The position numbers and the translations under genes were made by a program. DNA of 47,234 nucleotides from Desulfobacterales bacterium (lineage in GTDB: Bacteria > Desulfobacterota > Desulfobacteria > Desulfobacterales > CAFBRK01): contig JAIPEL010000018.1 in assembly GCA_021737185.1 (NCBI GenBank), positions 1-47,234 on the forward strand, written 5' to 3'. Under the pieces are notes generated by a model, which was given only the letters and a program-made list of their open reading frames with translations, was not told the DNA's origin and made no database searches. This document shows, in pieces, positions 23,460-32,004 of this stretch (positions are counted from its first letter, which is position 1; the number at the start of each line of letters is the position of its first letter).

Positions 23460-24665
23460 ATGAAGACGTCTCTATTTGCCATACGGGGCGATCCAAAAAA
23501 AGCCCTGCTGCTGCAGATTGCCGCCGCCACGGTCTGCAGGACACTTCTTAACACCGCGCGCCGCTTTGCCTATCCCTTTGCGCCCGCGCTCAGCCGGGGC
23601 ATGGGCGTTCCCCTGACGGCGGTGACCACCATTATTGCCGCAAATCAGGCCACCGGGCTGATCGGAATTTTTTTCGGGCCCATGGGGGACCGTTTCGGAT
23701 ACCGCCGGATGATGCTGGCCGGCCTCGGCCTCATGGCCGTGGGCATGACCGCCGCCGGAGCGGTCCCTTTATATGGCATCGTTCTGGTCGGCCTGCTGAT
23801 GGCGGGTCTTGGAAAAAGCGCTTTTGATCCGGCGATTCAGGCCTACGTCAGCGAACAGGTGCCATTTTACCGAAGAGGGCTTGCCATCGGCACCATGGAG
23901 TTTGCCTGGGCCGGAAGCACCCTGCTCGGGATTCCGCTGCTGGCCGTTCTCATCGACACGGCCGGCTGGCGCTCCCCCTTTTTTTTCCTAGGAATTTCGG
24001 CCTTTTTGGGGTTTTCCAGCATCGCACTGCTGATCCCAAAAGCGGTCGACCACAGGAAAACGCCCGGCTTGCATTCCTCGCTTTGGGCCTCATTCGGCCT
24101 GCTGCTGACAAAAAGACCCGCATTGGGCGTCATGCTGGCATCGCTTCTGGCCAACGCCGCCAACGACGCGATTTTTGTCGTCTACGGTGCATGGCTGGAG
24201 GAGGGATTCGGTATGGGAATCCTGGGCCTCGGGGCGGCCACCGGCGTGATCGGGGCCGCCGAACTGGGCGGGGAAGTTTTCAGCGCCGCTTTCGGCGACC
24301 GGATCGGCCTGAAAAGGGCCGTCATTTTCGGCATGGGACTGGCAGTGGCGGCCTATGCACTGCTGCCGTTCACCGCAGGCTCTCTGCCCCTGGCACTATC
24401 CGGTCTCTTTTGTCTTTTTCTGGTCTACGAGTTTGCCATCGTGGGGAGCATTTCCCTGGCAACGGAGCTGCTGCCGGAACACCGGGCCACCATGATGGCT
24501 GGGTTTTTCGCCGCCGCCGGCATCGGCCGGATCATCGGCGCGTTCAGCGGCGGGTTCATCTGGGCCGTTGCCCGCATCGAAGGCACGGTGCTCTTTTCCT
24601 GCCTGCTCGGCGCCCTGGGCATCGCCGCCCTGGTCTGGGGGCTGCGGGGGTGGGACGAAGCATAG
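23460..24665 (+). CDS. MFS transporter
   Basis: 401 residues with about twelve hydrophobic segments in two six-helix halves. The MFS motif A appears as GDRFGYRR (about 76-83), with a counterpart GDRIGLKRAV between helices 8 and 9. The helix-5 region contains AGSTLLGIPLLAVL. It is probably an exporter or solute:proton transporter. The substrate is not recognisable, and no regulator or neighbour hints at it. The TAG stop lies in a GCATAGGGCAT spacer unit, giving the ...DEA end. Confidence 0.85.
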   Translation: MKTSLFAIRGDPKKALLLQIAAATVCRTLLNTARRFAYPFAPALSRGMGVPLTAVTTIIAANQATGLIGIFFGPMGDRFGYRRMMLAGLGLMAVGMTAAGAVPLYGIVLVGLLMAGLGKSAFDPAIQAYVSEQVPFYRRGLAIGTMEFAWAGSTLLGIPLLAVLIDTAGWRSPFFFLGISAFLGFSSIALLIPKAVDHRKTPGLHSSLWASFGLLLTKRPALGVMLASLLANAANDAIFVVYGAWLEEGFGMGILGLGAATGVIGAAELGGEVFSAAFGDRIGLKRAVIFGMGLAVAAYALLPFTAGSLPLALSGLFCLFLVYEFAIVGSISLATELLPEHRATMMAGFFAAAGIGRIIGAFSGGFIWAVARIEGTVLFSCLLGALGIAALVWGLRGWDEA

Positions 24666-24809
24666 GGCATAGCGCATAGGGCATGGGGCAGAAAAAATTT
24701 AGAATTTAGAAATTAGAAATTAGAATTTGCCCGACATCCGGCATCGGAACATCTGACCCTCCGGGGCTTGTGCTCGATGTCCTCTGCGGTTTTACACTAT
24801 GCCCTATGC
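24660..24809. repeat. GCATAGGGCAT inverted-repeat spacer with AGAAATTAG unit
   Basis: The convergent spacer begins GCATAGGGCATAGCGCATAG (24660 on) and ends with the complement CTATGCCCTATGCGCTATGC. Both flanking genes take their stop codon from it: MFS ...GCA TAG and aminopeptidase ...GCA TAG on the opposite strand. Between the arms lies TTAGAATTTAGAAATTAG-type AT-rich sequence (24700-24728) and a GACATCCGGCATCGG piece. It could be a bidirectional terminator hairpin. Confidence 0.75.
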
Positions 24810-27311
24810 GCTATGCCCTTTGCGCGCTTCCATCCGCCTTCTCAGCGCCAGGTTGATCTCAAGCTTCTCCAAGGACATTCGGATGGCGTCGGCCGCAAGG
24901 CTGTGCTTCTTGAGGTAGTTCTCGAAAAAGGACTTCACCTCTTTTTCCAGGATCAAGCCGCAGGTCGGAATCAGGGCCGCGACCACCCGCTCATAGAGCA
25001 TGGGGTGAAAGTGTTCGATTGCCGGCAGGTTTTCGGTGTACCAGGGCCAGAGGTGCGCAATGGCGTCGGGATTGGACGCCATGGCCACCACCGGAATGAA
25101 TTTGTTCCGGTCCGGAATGATGTCCAGCACTGCTTGAAGGGCGGCATCGACCGCCTTTTTTTCCCGAAAGCTGCCCATGGCCATGGCGATGGTCATTCTT
25201 TCGTGCTCGCTGCCGGTGGCCGAAAGGCGCGCCATGAACCAGGAAAGGGCCCGGGTGCCCCAGGTCCAGGCGCCGAGTTGGAGCACGCTCTTGAAGATGT
25301 CCGGATCGACCCGCTGGCCGGCCTCCACTTCCTTGAACCGTTTTTTTCCAAAATCCTCGGCCTCTTGAAGCCCCATCACCGCCGCCGGCCAGAGACAATG
25401 CTCCCGGAGAATCGTTCGGGAATGAGGCTCTTCTGCGGCCGGTGCATAACCGATGTCGGTCAGAAGCCGATGCAGAAACGGGCAGGCAGTCTTTTGGATC
25501 TGCTCTTTGCAGGATGCCGGTGCGACGATGAACAGGCGGTGAAGGCTTTGAATCACCTGGGCCGCGGGCAGCAGCCGATCCTCGTCTTTGTAGTATTCAA
25601 GAAACCGGAGGTATCGGTCCAGGTCGATTCGCCCCGCCCGGAGCAGGGCCTCCAGATCGCTGGCCAGGCCCCATCGATCCGCCGCAGAGAGGCGTTTGTC
25701 CCGGATGTGGAGCCCCAGTCGGACCAGGTTTTCTTCATCGCGGTATTGCACCCGGTAAAAACCGCTCTGTCCCTCGTTGATCTTGTATGCTTGCACGCCG
25801 TCATCGATGGGAACCGATAGATCGGCGTCCTTCATGACGACCTGAAGCGTCGTTTCTTCTTCCCCGGCGCCGAACAGGCGGATATTCACCGGCACGAGCC
25901 AGGTGGCATCCGGCGCCCCCTCCAGGTAGGAAAACCGCCCCTGGTGCAATCGGAGGGTGTTTCCCCTCCGGTGAACTTCGACAAGAGGGTGGCCGGGCTG
26001 GCCGATCCAGTCCTTCATCATGCGGGTGATGGGTTGATCGCATTCGGCTTCCAGGGCCTCCCAGAGGTCCCGGCTGGCGGTGCTGCCGTAGGCATGGGAG
26101 TTCAGATATCGGGTCAGCCCTTTTTGGAATGCGTCCGGGCCGATGAAGCCCAGGATCTGGCGCAGAACACTGCCCCCTTTGCTGTAGATGATCGGCGCCG
26201 TGCTCGAATTGATGACCACGTGTTCCCCGCCGGGGATCTCGATGGCAAAGGTCTCCTTGAGTCCGTCGCGCTCCAGCGCCTCGGCGGTCTGCCCGCCGAT
26301 GAACCGGTCCCAAATCTTCCACCCGGGGTGCAGTTCGTCCACCACGCCATAGGCAAAGAAGGTAGCAAAGCTTTCGTTCAGCCACAAATACCGCCAGTCT
26401 TCCGGGGTCACCAGATTTCCGAACCACTGATGGACGATTTCGTGGGCCGTGACTTCACAGATTCTTTCGAGGCCGGATTTGCTGGTGCTTTCCGGGTAGC
26501 GCAGCAGCAGGTTTTCCCGGAAGGTGATCGCACCCCAGTTCTCCATGGCGCCGAAGGCAAAATCCGGCACCGCAATCAGGTCGAGCTTCGAAAGCGGGTA
26601 GGGGATGCCAAAATACCTTTCGCAGTATCGAAGGGCGTTTTTGCCGAATTCAAGTCCGAACTCGGCAAATGCGCTCATCCCGGGGACCGTAATGGCTTTC
26701 ACCCGGGGGTCTTCCGGGTCCTGGATCGTTTCGAAGCGTCCCACCCCGATAAAAAGCAGATAGGTCGACATCCGGGGGGTTGTCTCGAAGCAGACGCTCT
26801 TGCGGCCGTCGGAAAGGGGATCGATGCTCTGGATTGCGCCGTTCGAAACGGCTACCAGCCCCTTGTCGATCTTCAATTCGACATCGAAGGTCGCCTTTTG
26901 CGCCGGATGATCCAGACAGGGAAAAACGCGGCGGGCGTCGCTTTCCTGCAACTGGCTGACCGCGATCCAGCGGATTCCATTTTCTGTGCGGTAGCTGGAG
27001 CGATACAGGCCGGCCATCCGGTCGTTGATGACGCCTTCATAAACGATGCGCAGATCGATCTCCTCGCCGGTGCATTCGGCAAGAAACACCCGGAGGGTTT
27101 CTTTTTCCGGGTCGACCTGGAACGGGCAGGCAAGCGTACCGCTTTGCCGGATCCATTCCGTTTTCCAGACGGCCAGGTCACAGATATTGAGAACGATTTC
27201 GCCGGCGGGGACCGACGGCTTGAGATGGACGGTGGTCTGTCCTGAAAAGCGGAACGTGGAAAGGTCCGGTTCGAGAAGAATATGGTAGTGCAGCGGGACG
27301 ATTTCAGGCAT
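24804..27311 (-). CDS. M1-family zinc aminopeptidase
   Basis: 835 residues, cytoplasmic by lack of signal peptide. The exopeptidase motif GAMEN is at 254-258; the zinc site HEIVH at 290-294 is followed by E313 in WLNESFA (HExxH-18-E). The C-terminal helical ERAP1-like domain (about 520-835) completes the normal four-domain length. It removes N-terminal residues from peptides. The start ATG 27311 follows GGAAG; the frame continues open to 28568 only because it shadows the ferritin-like gene. The last residues KGHSA and the stop come from the GCATAGGGCAT repeat. It is divergent from the ferritin-like gene. Confidence 0.88.
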   Translation of the reverse strand: MPEIVPLHYHILLEPDLSTFRFSGQTTVHLKPSVPAGEIVLNICDLAVWKTEWIRQSGTLACPFQVDPEKETLRVFLAECTGEEIDLRIVYEGVINDRMAGLYRSSYRTENGIRWIAVSQLQESDARRVFPCLDHPAQKATFDVELKIDKGLVAVSNGAIQSIDPLSDGRKSVCFETTPRMSTYLLFIGVGRFETIQDPEDPRVKAITVPGMSAFAEFGLEFGKNALRYCERYFGIPYPLSKLDLIAVPDFAFGAMENWGAITFRENLLLRYPESTSKSGLERICEVTAHEIVHQWFGNLVTPEDWRYLWLNESFATFFAYGVVDELHPGWKIWDRFIGGQTAEALERDGLKETFAIEIPGGEHVVINSSTAPIIYSKGGSVLRQILGFIGPDAFQKGLTRYLNSHAYGSTASRDLWEALEAECDQPITRMMKDWIGQPGHPLVEVHRRGNTLRLHQGRFSYLEGAPDATWLVPVNIRLFGAGEEETTLQVVMKDADLSVPIDDGVQAYKINEGQSGFYRVQYRDEENLVRLGLHIRDKRLSAADRWGLASDLEALLRAGRIDLDRYLRFLEYYKDEDRLLPAAQVIQSLHRLFIVAPASCKEQIQKTACPFLHRLLTDIGYAPAAEEPHSRTILREHCLWPAAVMGLQEAEDFGKKRFKEVEAGQRVDPDIFKSVLQLGAWTWGTRALSWFMARLSATGSEHERMTIAMAMGSFREKKAVDAALQAVLDIIPDRNKFIPVVAMASNPDAIAHLWPWYTENLPAIEHFHPMLYERVVAALIPTCGLILEKEVKSFFENYLKKHSLAADAIRMSLEKLEINLALRRRMEARKGHSA

Positions 27312-27432
27312 CGGAAGCGCTTCCTTTCGTGTGAGGTCTTGCCCTGGCAGCGACATGGTAGCCTCAACCGCATGCCGGCGCAAGATCCAAGAGGATTTTA
27401 TTTTGACTTCAAAGGAGGGTTTACCTATTATG

Positions 27433-27458
27433 AATAAAATCGCTGGCGCGATTTTATT
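27433..27458. repeat. AATAAAATCGC/GCGATTTTATT palindrome between divergent genes
   Basis: Perfect 11-bp arms with a TGGC loop, 31 bases before the ferritin-like ATG and 122 bases before the aminopeptidase ATG. Placed in a shared divergent leader, it could affect both transcripts. Confidence 0.8.
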
Positions 27459-27488
27459 TTCAATGACCTGAAACGATTCGGAGGGGAC

Positions 27489-28352
27489 ATGGAGAAAAAA
27501 GAATTGATCGAGATGCTCAACCGGGACATGGCAGACGAACATGCCGCCATTATCCGCTATCTGGTGCACAGCTACCTGGAGGGAGAGGATTCGCCCCTGG
27601 GTGCGGGGCTTCTTTCCCGGGCGCGGGAAGAGATGTGGCATATGCACTGGCTTGGGATGATCGTTGGAAAGCTGGGCGGCGAGCCGGGGATGACTCCTGC
27701 CCCGTACCCCCACGACCCCACAAACCGGGCTACGATTTTCCAGTCCTACGTAGACTATGAAAAGAAGCTGGTGCCCCACTACCACGGTGAAGCGGAAAAG
27801 GTGGACGATCCCCATATCAAGCGGGTGCTTCACCGGGAGGCGTGGGAGTCGGAGATGCACGCCAAGAAATTTCAAAAGGTGCTCGGCAAGCTTTCCGAAG
27901 AAGAGGCCAGGGGCCTGCCCGGCGAGGAAAGCGAACTGCCGCCCGAGTTCGTGGAAAAGCTCCAGGACATGGTTCAGCAGAAGTACACCCAGATGCTTCA
28001 AAGCCTGAGGGACGCCTGGGTGTTTCAAAACGAAGAGATCCGCGGCTGGCAGGTGATGGATTTTTCCATGACCAACATGAAGCAGCTGGCCCACCTTGCC
28101 GAGGAGGTGGCGGAAAACGGGATCGCACCCCGTCTGGAATCGAACCCGCTGGTGCTGAGCACGGCCATCGGAGCGGCCCTGAAAACCATTTTGGAAAACG
28201 TGCGGCGCACCCAGAAGGGGCACCAGGGGCTGAAAGATGATCCGGAAGCGCAGAAGCATTCCGGGCTGATGACCAACCTTGACCTGAGCATAGACCAGGA
28301 GCAGTACGAAGCTGAAGAGATCGAAGATTGGCTCAAATCCGGAGGCAAATAA
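27489..28352 (+). CDS. Ferritin-like domain protein
   Basis: 287 residues. The N-terminal four-helix bundle carries likely di-metal ligands: E17 (ADEHAAIIRYL), E48 and H51 (REEMWHMHW), E91/E101 (YEKKLVPHYHGEAE) and E120-H124 (WESEMHAKKF). The pattern and the His-rich middle segment resemble bacterioferritin/Dps-like or manganese-catalase-like proteins of anaerobes. The C-terminal half (about 150-287) is an extra helical domain with a second set of Glu/His and an acidic tail. Iron storage or peroxide defence is the likely role. GGAGG lies just before the ATG. Confidence 0.75.
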   Translation: MEKKELIEMLNRDMADEHAAIIRYLVHSYLEGEDSPLGAGLLSRAREEMWHMHWLGMIVGKLGGEPGMTPAPYPHDPTNRATIFQSYVDYEKKLVPHYHGEAEKVDDPHIKRVLHREAWESEMHAKKFQKVLGKLSEEEARGLPGEESELPPEFVEKLQDMVQQKYTQMLQSLRDAWVFQNEEIRGWQVMDFSMTNMKQLAHLAEEVAENGIAPRLESNPLVLSTAIGAALKTILENVRRTQKGHQGLKDDPEAQKHSGLMTNLDLSIDQEQYEAEEIEDWLKSGGK

Positions 28353-28383
28353 ACAACCATTCAAAGATCTGACGGGGCACGAT

Positions 28384-31300
28384 GTGACCATGGATTTTTC
28401 CAGCGCCATTCGCCGAAGGAAAAAACCGATCATCGCCGCAGCGGTCGTCGTCGTGCTATACACGGTGGTCGGGTTTTTCGTCTTTCCCGCGGTGATTCGC
28501 TCGGTCCTTCCCGAAAAGCTCTCTCTGGCGCTGAACCGCGACGTATCGCTGGGTAAGGTGAGGTTCAATCCCTACGCCCTGTCGATCACCCTGGAGAACC
28601 TGACGGTCGCAGACAAAGACGGCGGACCGTTTGCCGGTTTCGACCGATTCTATGCCAACCTTCAGATATCCTCTCTTTTTCGCTGGGGAACGGTTTTCAG
28701 GCAGATCCGGCTGGAGGGGTTTGACGCGCGCATCGTCCGGACCGGCACGAGCCGCTTTAATTTTTCAGACCTGATCCCGGATACGGATGAGGCCGCACCC
28801 CAACCAAGCGACTCCGGCGGGGGATTTGCGCGGTTTTCCGTTCGGCAGTTGTCCATCGTTGGAGCGGGGCTCGATTTCGACGACCGGTTCGTCGACAGCC
28901 GGCACCGGATCGACGGGGTCGACATAGAGGTGGTCGATCTTTCCAGCCTTCCGGCCGGGGCCGGGAAGAAGGCCTCTGTTGCCATCCACGGCGAAATCGA
29001 CGGGGCCCCGGTCTCGATCGAAGCAGAAGCGCAGCCGTTTTCCGGCGAACCGTCCGGCCAAGCAAAGATCACGCTCAAAAACCTGAACATCCCCCGGTAT
29101 CTTGCCTACCTGCCGGAAAAGCCCGCGGCCCGCATCGAGTCTGCGCTTTTTTCCCTGGACATCCAGGCCGATTATCAGCAGCCGGAAAATGGCGACGCCG
29201 TCCTGTCGCTCTTCGGGCCGGTCCGACTCTCCCAGGTGAACGTCTTTGACCGTGCAGACCGTCCTATGCTGCAGATACCAGAGATCGCGGTTCTGCTGGG
29301 CCGCAGCCTGCCGCTGTCCGGCGAGGTGGTTGTAGACGAAATCCGGGTCTCGGCCCCGGAGGTGCAGGTGGTCAGGAGCCGCAAAGGGGAAATGAATTTT
29401 TTCGACCTCGTGCCTGATATGCCGGCGCCGGAAAAAGAAGGCCGGGGGCAAACCGAACCTGCCGGGGTTTCGCTGCTCGTGAAACAATGTGTGCTTTCCT
29501 CGGCAATGGTTCGGTTTGCAGACGAGGCGGTTGCCGGCGGTTTTCAAACCGTCCTTTCCGGAATCGACTTTTCCCTGGAAGGGTTTTCACTGGCGCCTGA
29601 ATCAAGCGCGCGCTATCGGCTGTTTTTTGCAACCGACGCCGAGGAGTCGGTCTCCCTGGAGGGGGATTTTTCCCTATCCCCGGTAAAGACCGGCGGGCGC
29701 TTGAATGCCCTGGACATCCAACTGGCCCGATACGTGCCGTATGTTGCGGACCTGCTCAATTTCGAGATCAGAAGCGGCCGTTTGTCGGTGGGGGGCCGGT
29801 TCGCCTATGATGCCGCTCAGGAACCGTCTGCCCAGATCAAGATCGAAGAAGGCGAAGCCGCGCTTCGTTCTCTGGTGCTGTATCGGCCCCAGGACCAGGA
29901 GCAGGCCGTTTCCATCCCCTCCCTCGACGTCAAAGGAGTCTCCTTTTCTCTGGCCGACCGCAGGCTTGGGATCGGCGAGCTCGCCAGTGAAAAAGGGGAG
30001 GTCTTCTACCTGCGCGACCAGGACGGGAAAATCAATCTGGCCGATCTGGTGACCCTGCCCGAAGCAGACAAGGCCCCTGAAGCTGTCGATCCGCCCGTGC
30101 CGATGCAGGTCTCCTTGGACCAGGTTAGAATCGGCGGCTACCGGATCCGGATGGAAGACCGCGTTCCGGCCGAAACGGTCCAGGCGGTCATCAGCGAGGT
30201 GCGCATCGAAGCAGACGGCCTGAGCAATAAAGCAGGCGATTTAGCACAGATCGCCTTGGGGTTTCAAGGACCCAAGGGGGGTGCCGGAGACATTCGGGGC
30301 AGCCTCGGTTTGGAACCGCTTTCCACAGACCTTTCGGTGAAGCTGCACCGGGCAGACATCCGGGCGTTTCAGCCCTATTTCACGGACCGTGTCAAGATCA
30401 TCGTCACCGGCGGGACCGTGTCTGCCGACGGTCGATTCGTCCTCCATGCGGCCGGCGGCGGGGCGCCTTCGATCCGGTACACCGGCCGGGCCGAGGTCAA
30501 CGGTTTTTCATCGGTCGACAGGGAAAACACCCTTGAATTTCTCGCCTGGGAATCGCTTTACCTGGCCGACGTGGAATTCAAGACCCCGCCGCTTTCCATC
30601 TCCATCGAAGAGGTCGGGCTTTCCGGACTATACAACCGGTTCATCATCGATGAAGACGGTTCGATCAACATCTCCGCCGTGTTTTCCGGCGAGGATGCCG
30701 GCCGTGGTGAGCAGGGTCAGGAGCAGCAGACCGCCGAAGCGCCGGCAGGAGGGGACAGCACAGAGAAAAAACAGGCCCCCGAAGCGCCGGCGATCAATAT
30801 CCGCACGGTGACGCTGCAGGACGGCCACATCAATTTTACCGATCGATTCAATCCGTTCCGATTCGGAGGGGACCTGACCGAACTCGCAGGGAGGGTGTCG
30901 GGGCTGTCGTCCTTGCAGGACGACCGGGCCGACCTGCTGCTGAGCGGAAGCTGGGAAAAGCGGGCACCGCTGGAGATCAAAGGAAAGATCAACCCGCTGG
31001 CCGAGAACCGCTACGCTGATCTGGTCCTGACGATCCGGGACATCGACCTTTCGCCGTTCAGCCCATACAGCGGCAAATTTTTAGGCTACAAGCTGGAAAG
31101 AGGGCAGCTGACCCTGGAGCTGGGCTATCTGCTCGAGGGGAGCCGTCTGAAGGGGGACAACCGGGCCCATTTTAAAGAGCTGACCCTCGGGGAGCGGGTC
31201 GACAGCGAGCATGCGGTATCGCTTCCGGTTTCCCTGGCCATCTCGCTGCTCAAGGACCCCGACGGCACCATCAACCTGAACGTGCCGGTGGAGGGGGATT

Positions 31301-31983
31301 TGAACGACCCCAAGTTCAGCCTGGGCCGGACCATCATGCGGGTCCTGGGCAACCTGATTGTCAAGATCGTTACGTCGCCTTTTTCCTTCCTTGGCAACCT
31401 GGTGGGCGGGGCAGAGGAGCTCAGCTTCGTCGATTTTGCACCGGGCAGCACCGAGATTTCCCCCGAGGCAGAGGAAAAGCTCGATGCCCTGACCGCCGCC
31501 CTGGTCCAGCGGCCGGCACTGAACCTGGAGATCCAGGGCGACGCCGATCCGGAGGAAGATCCAAAGGCCCTGCGCCTGAAAAAATTCGAAAACCTGATTC
31601 GATCGCAAAAGCTCAGGGAAATGGGGGCAAAAGGGGAGGCGGCTGTTCCCCTGGACCAGATCGAAGTTTCCGATGAACAATACCCCTACTACCTGAAGAA
31701 AGCCTACGACGCGGCTGAGTTTGTAAAGCCGCGGGACGCGGACGGAAAAGTGAAGACGCTTCCCGTCGAAGAGATGGAAAAGCTCCTGGTGACCCACTTT
31801 TTCTTTTCAGAGAGCGACCTTCGAAACCTCGCCGTAAAACGGGCAGACGCGGTGAAGGGCCGGCTGCTCGAAGGCGGACAGGTCGGATCGGATCGGCTCT
31901 TTATCGTCGAGCCGCGGATACAGACCGCGCTTGAAGACAAGCAAGACGCCGGCGCCAGCCGCGTTCGATTCACCCTCAGATAG
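28384..31983 (+). CDS. DUF748/AsmA-superfamily protein
   Basis: 1199 residues. An N-terminal membrane anchor (about 17-37, IIAAAVVVVLYTVVGFFVF) is followed by the DUF748 opening LPEKLSLALNRDVSLGKVRF and many repeated beta segments typical of AsmA-like envelope proteins, now thought to bridge inner and outer membranes and carry phospholipids. A Glu/Gln-rich low-complexity linker (about 775-805) precedes a second beta region. An OmpA-like stretch (DFAPGSTEISPEAEEKLDAL, about 1018-1037) is typical of the family C-terminus. GTG 28384 is used because GGGG is well spaced; ATG 28390 is possible. Probably co-transcribed with the MscS gene 21 bases downstream. Confidence 0.83.
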   Translation: MTMDFSSAIRRRKKPIIAAAVVVVLYTVVGFFVFPAVIRSVLPEKLSLALNRDVSLGKVRFNPYALSITLENLTVADKDGGPFAGFDRFYANLQISSLFRWGTVFRQIRLEGFDARIVRTGTSRFNFSDLIPDTDEAAPQPSDSGGGFARFSVRQLSIVGAGLDFDDRFVDSRHRIDGVDIEVVDLSSLPAGAGKKASVAIHGEIDGAPVSIEAEAQPFSGEPSGQAKITLKNLNIPRYLAYLPEKPAARIESALFSLDIQADYQQPENGDAVLSLFGPVRLSQVNVFDRADRPMLQIPEIAVLLGRSLPLSGEVVVDEIRVSAPEVQVVRSRKGEMNFFDLVPDMPAPEKEGRGQTEPAGVSLLVKQCVLSSAMVRFADEAVAGGFQTVLSGIDFSLEGFSLAPESSARYRLFFATDAEESVSLEGDFSLSPVKTGGRLNALDIQLARYVPYVADLLNFEIRSGRLSVGGRFAYDAAQEPSAQIKIEEGEAALRSLVLYRPQDQEQAVSIPSLDVKGVSFSLADRRLGIGELASEKGEVFYLRDQDGKINLADLVTLPEADKAPEAVDPPVPMQVSLDQVRIGGYRIRMEDRVPAETVQAVISEVRIEADGLSNKAGDLAQIALGFQGPKGGAGDIRGSLGLEPLSTDLSVKLHRADIRAFQPYFTDRVKIIVTGGTVSADGRFVLHAAGGGAPSIRYTGRAEVNGFSSVDRENTLEFLAWESLYLADVEFKTPPLSISIEEVGLSGLYNRFIIDEDGSINISAVFSGEDAGRGEQGQEQQTAEAPAGGDSTEKKQAPEAPAINIRTVTLQDGHINFTDRFNPFRFGGDLTELAGRVSGLSSLQDDRADLLLSGSWEKRAPLEIKGKINPLAENRYADLVLTIRDIDLSPFSPYSGKFLGYKLERGQLTLELGYLLEGSRLKGDNRAHFKELTLGERVDSEHAVSLPVSLAISLLKDPDGTINLNVPVEGDLNDPKFSLGRTIMRVLGNLIVKIVTSPFSFLGNLVGGAEELSFVDFAPGSTEISPEAEEKLDALTAALVQRPALNLEIQGDADPEEDPKALRLKKFENLIRSQKLREMGAKGEAAVPLDQIEVSDEQYPYYLKKAYDAAEFVKPRDADGKVKTLPVEEMEKLLVTHFFFSESDLRNLAVKRADAVKGRLLEGGQVGSDRLFIVEPRIQTALEDKQDAGASRVRFTLR

Positions 31984-32004
31984 AACGGGAGCCTCACAAT
32001 CAAA

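Noticed and set aside
24804..28568. 1254-codon minus-strand open frame
   Set aside because: Only the 24804-27311 part is the M1 aminopeptidase; the rest runs antisense to the ferritin-like gene at 27489 and shows no protein family pattern.
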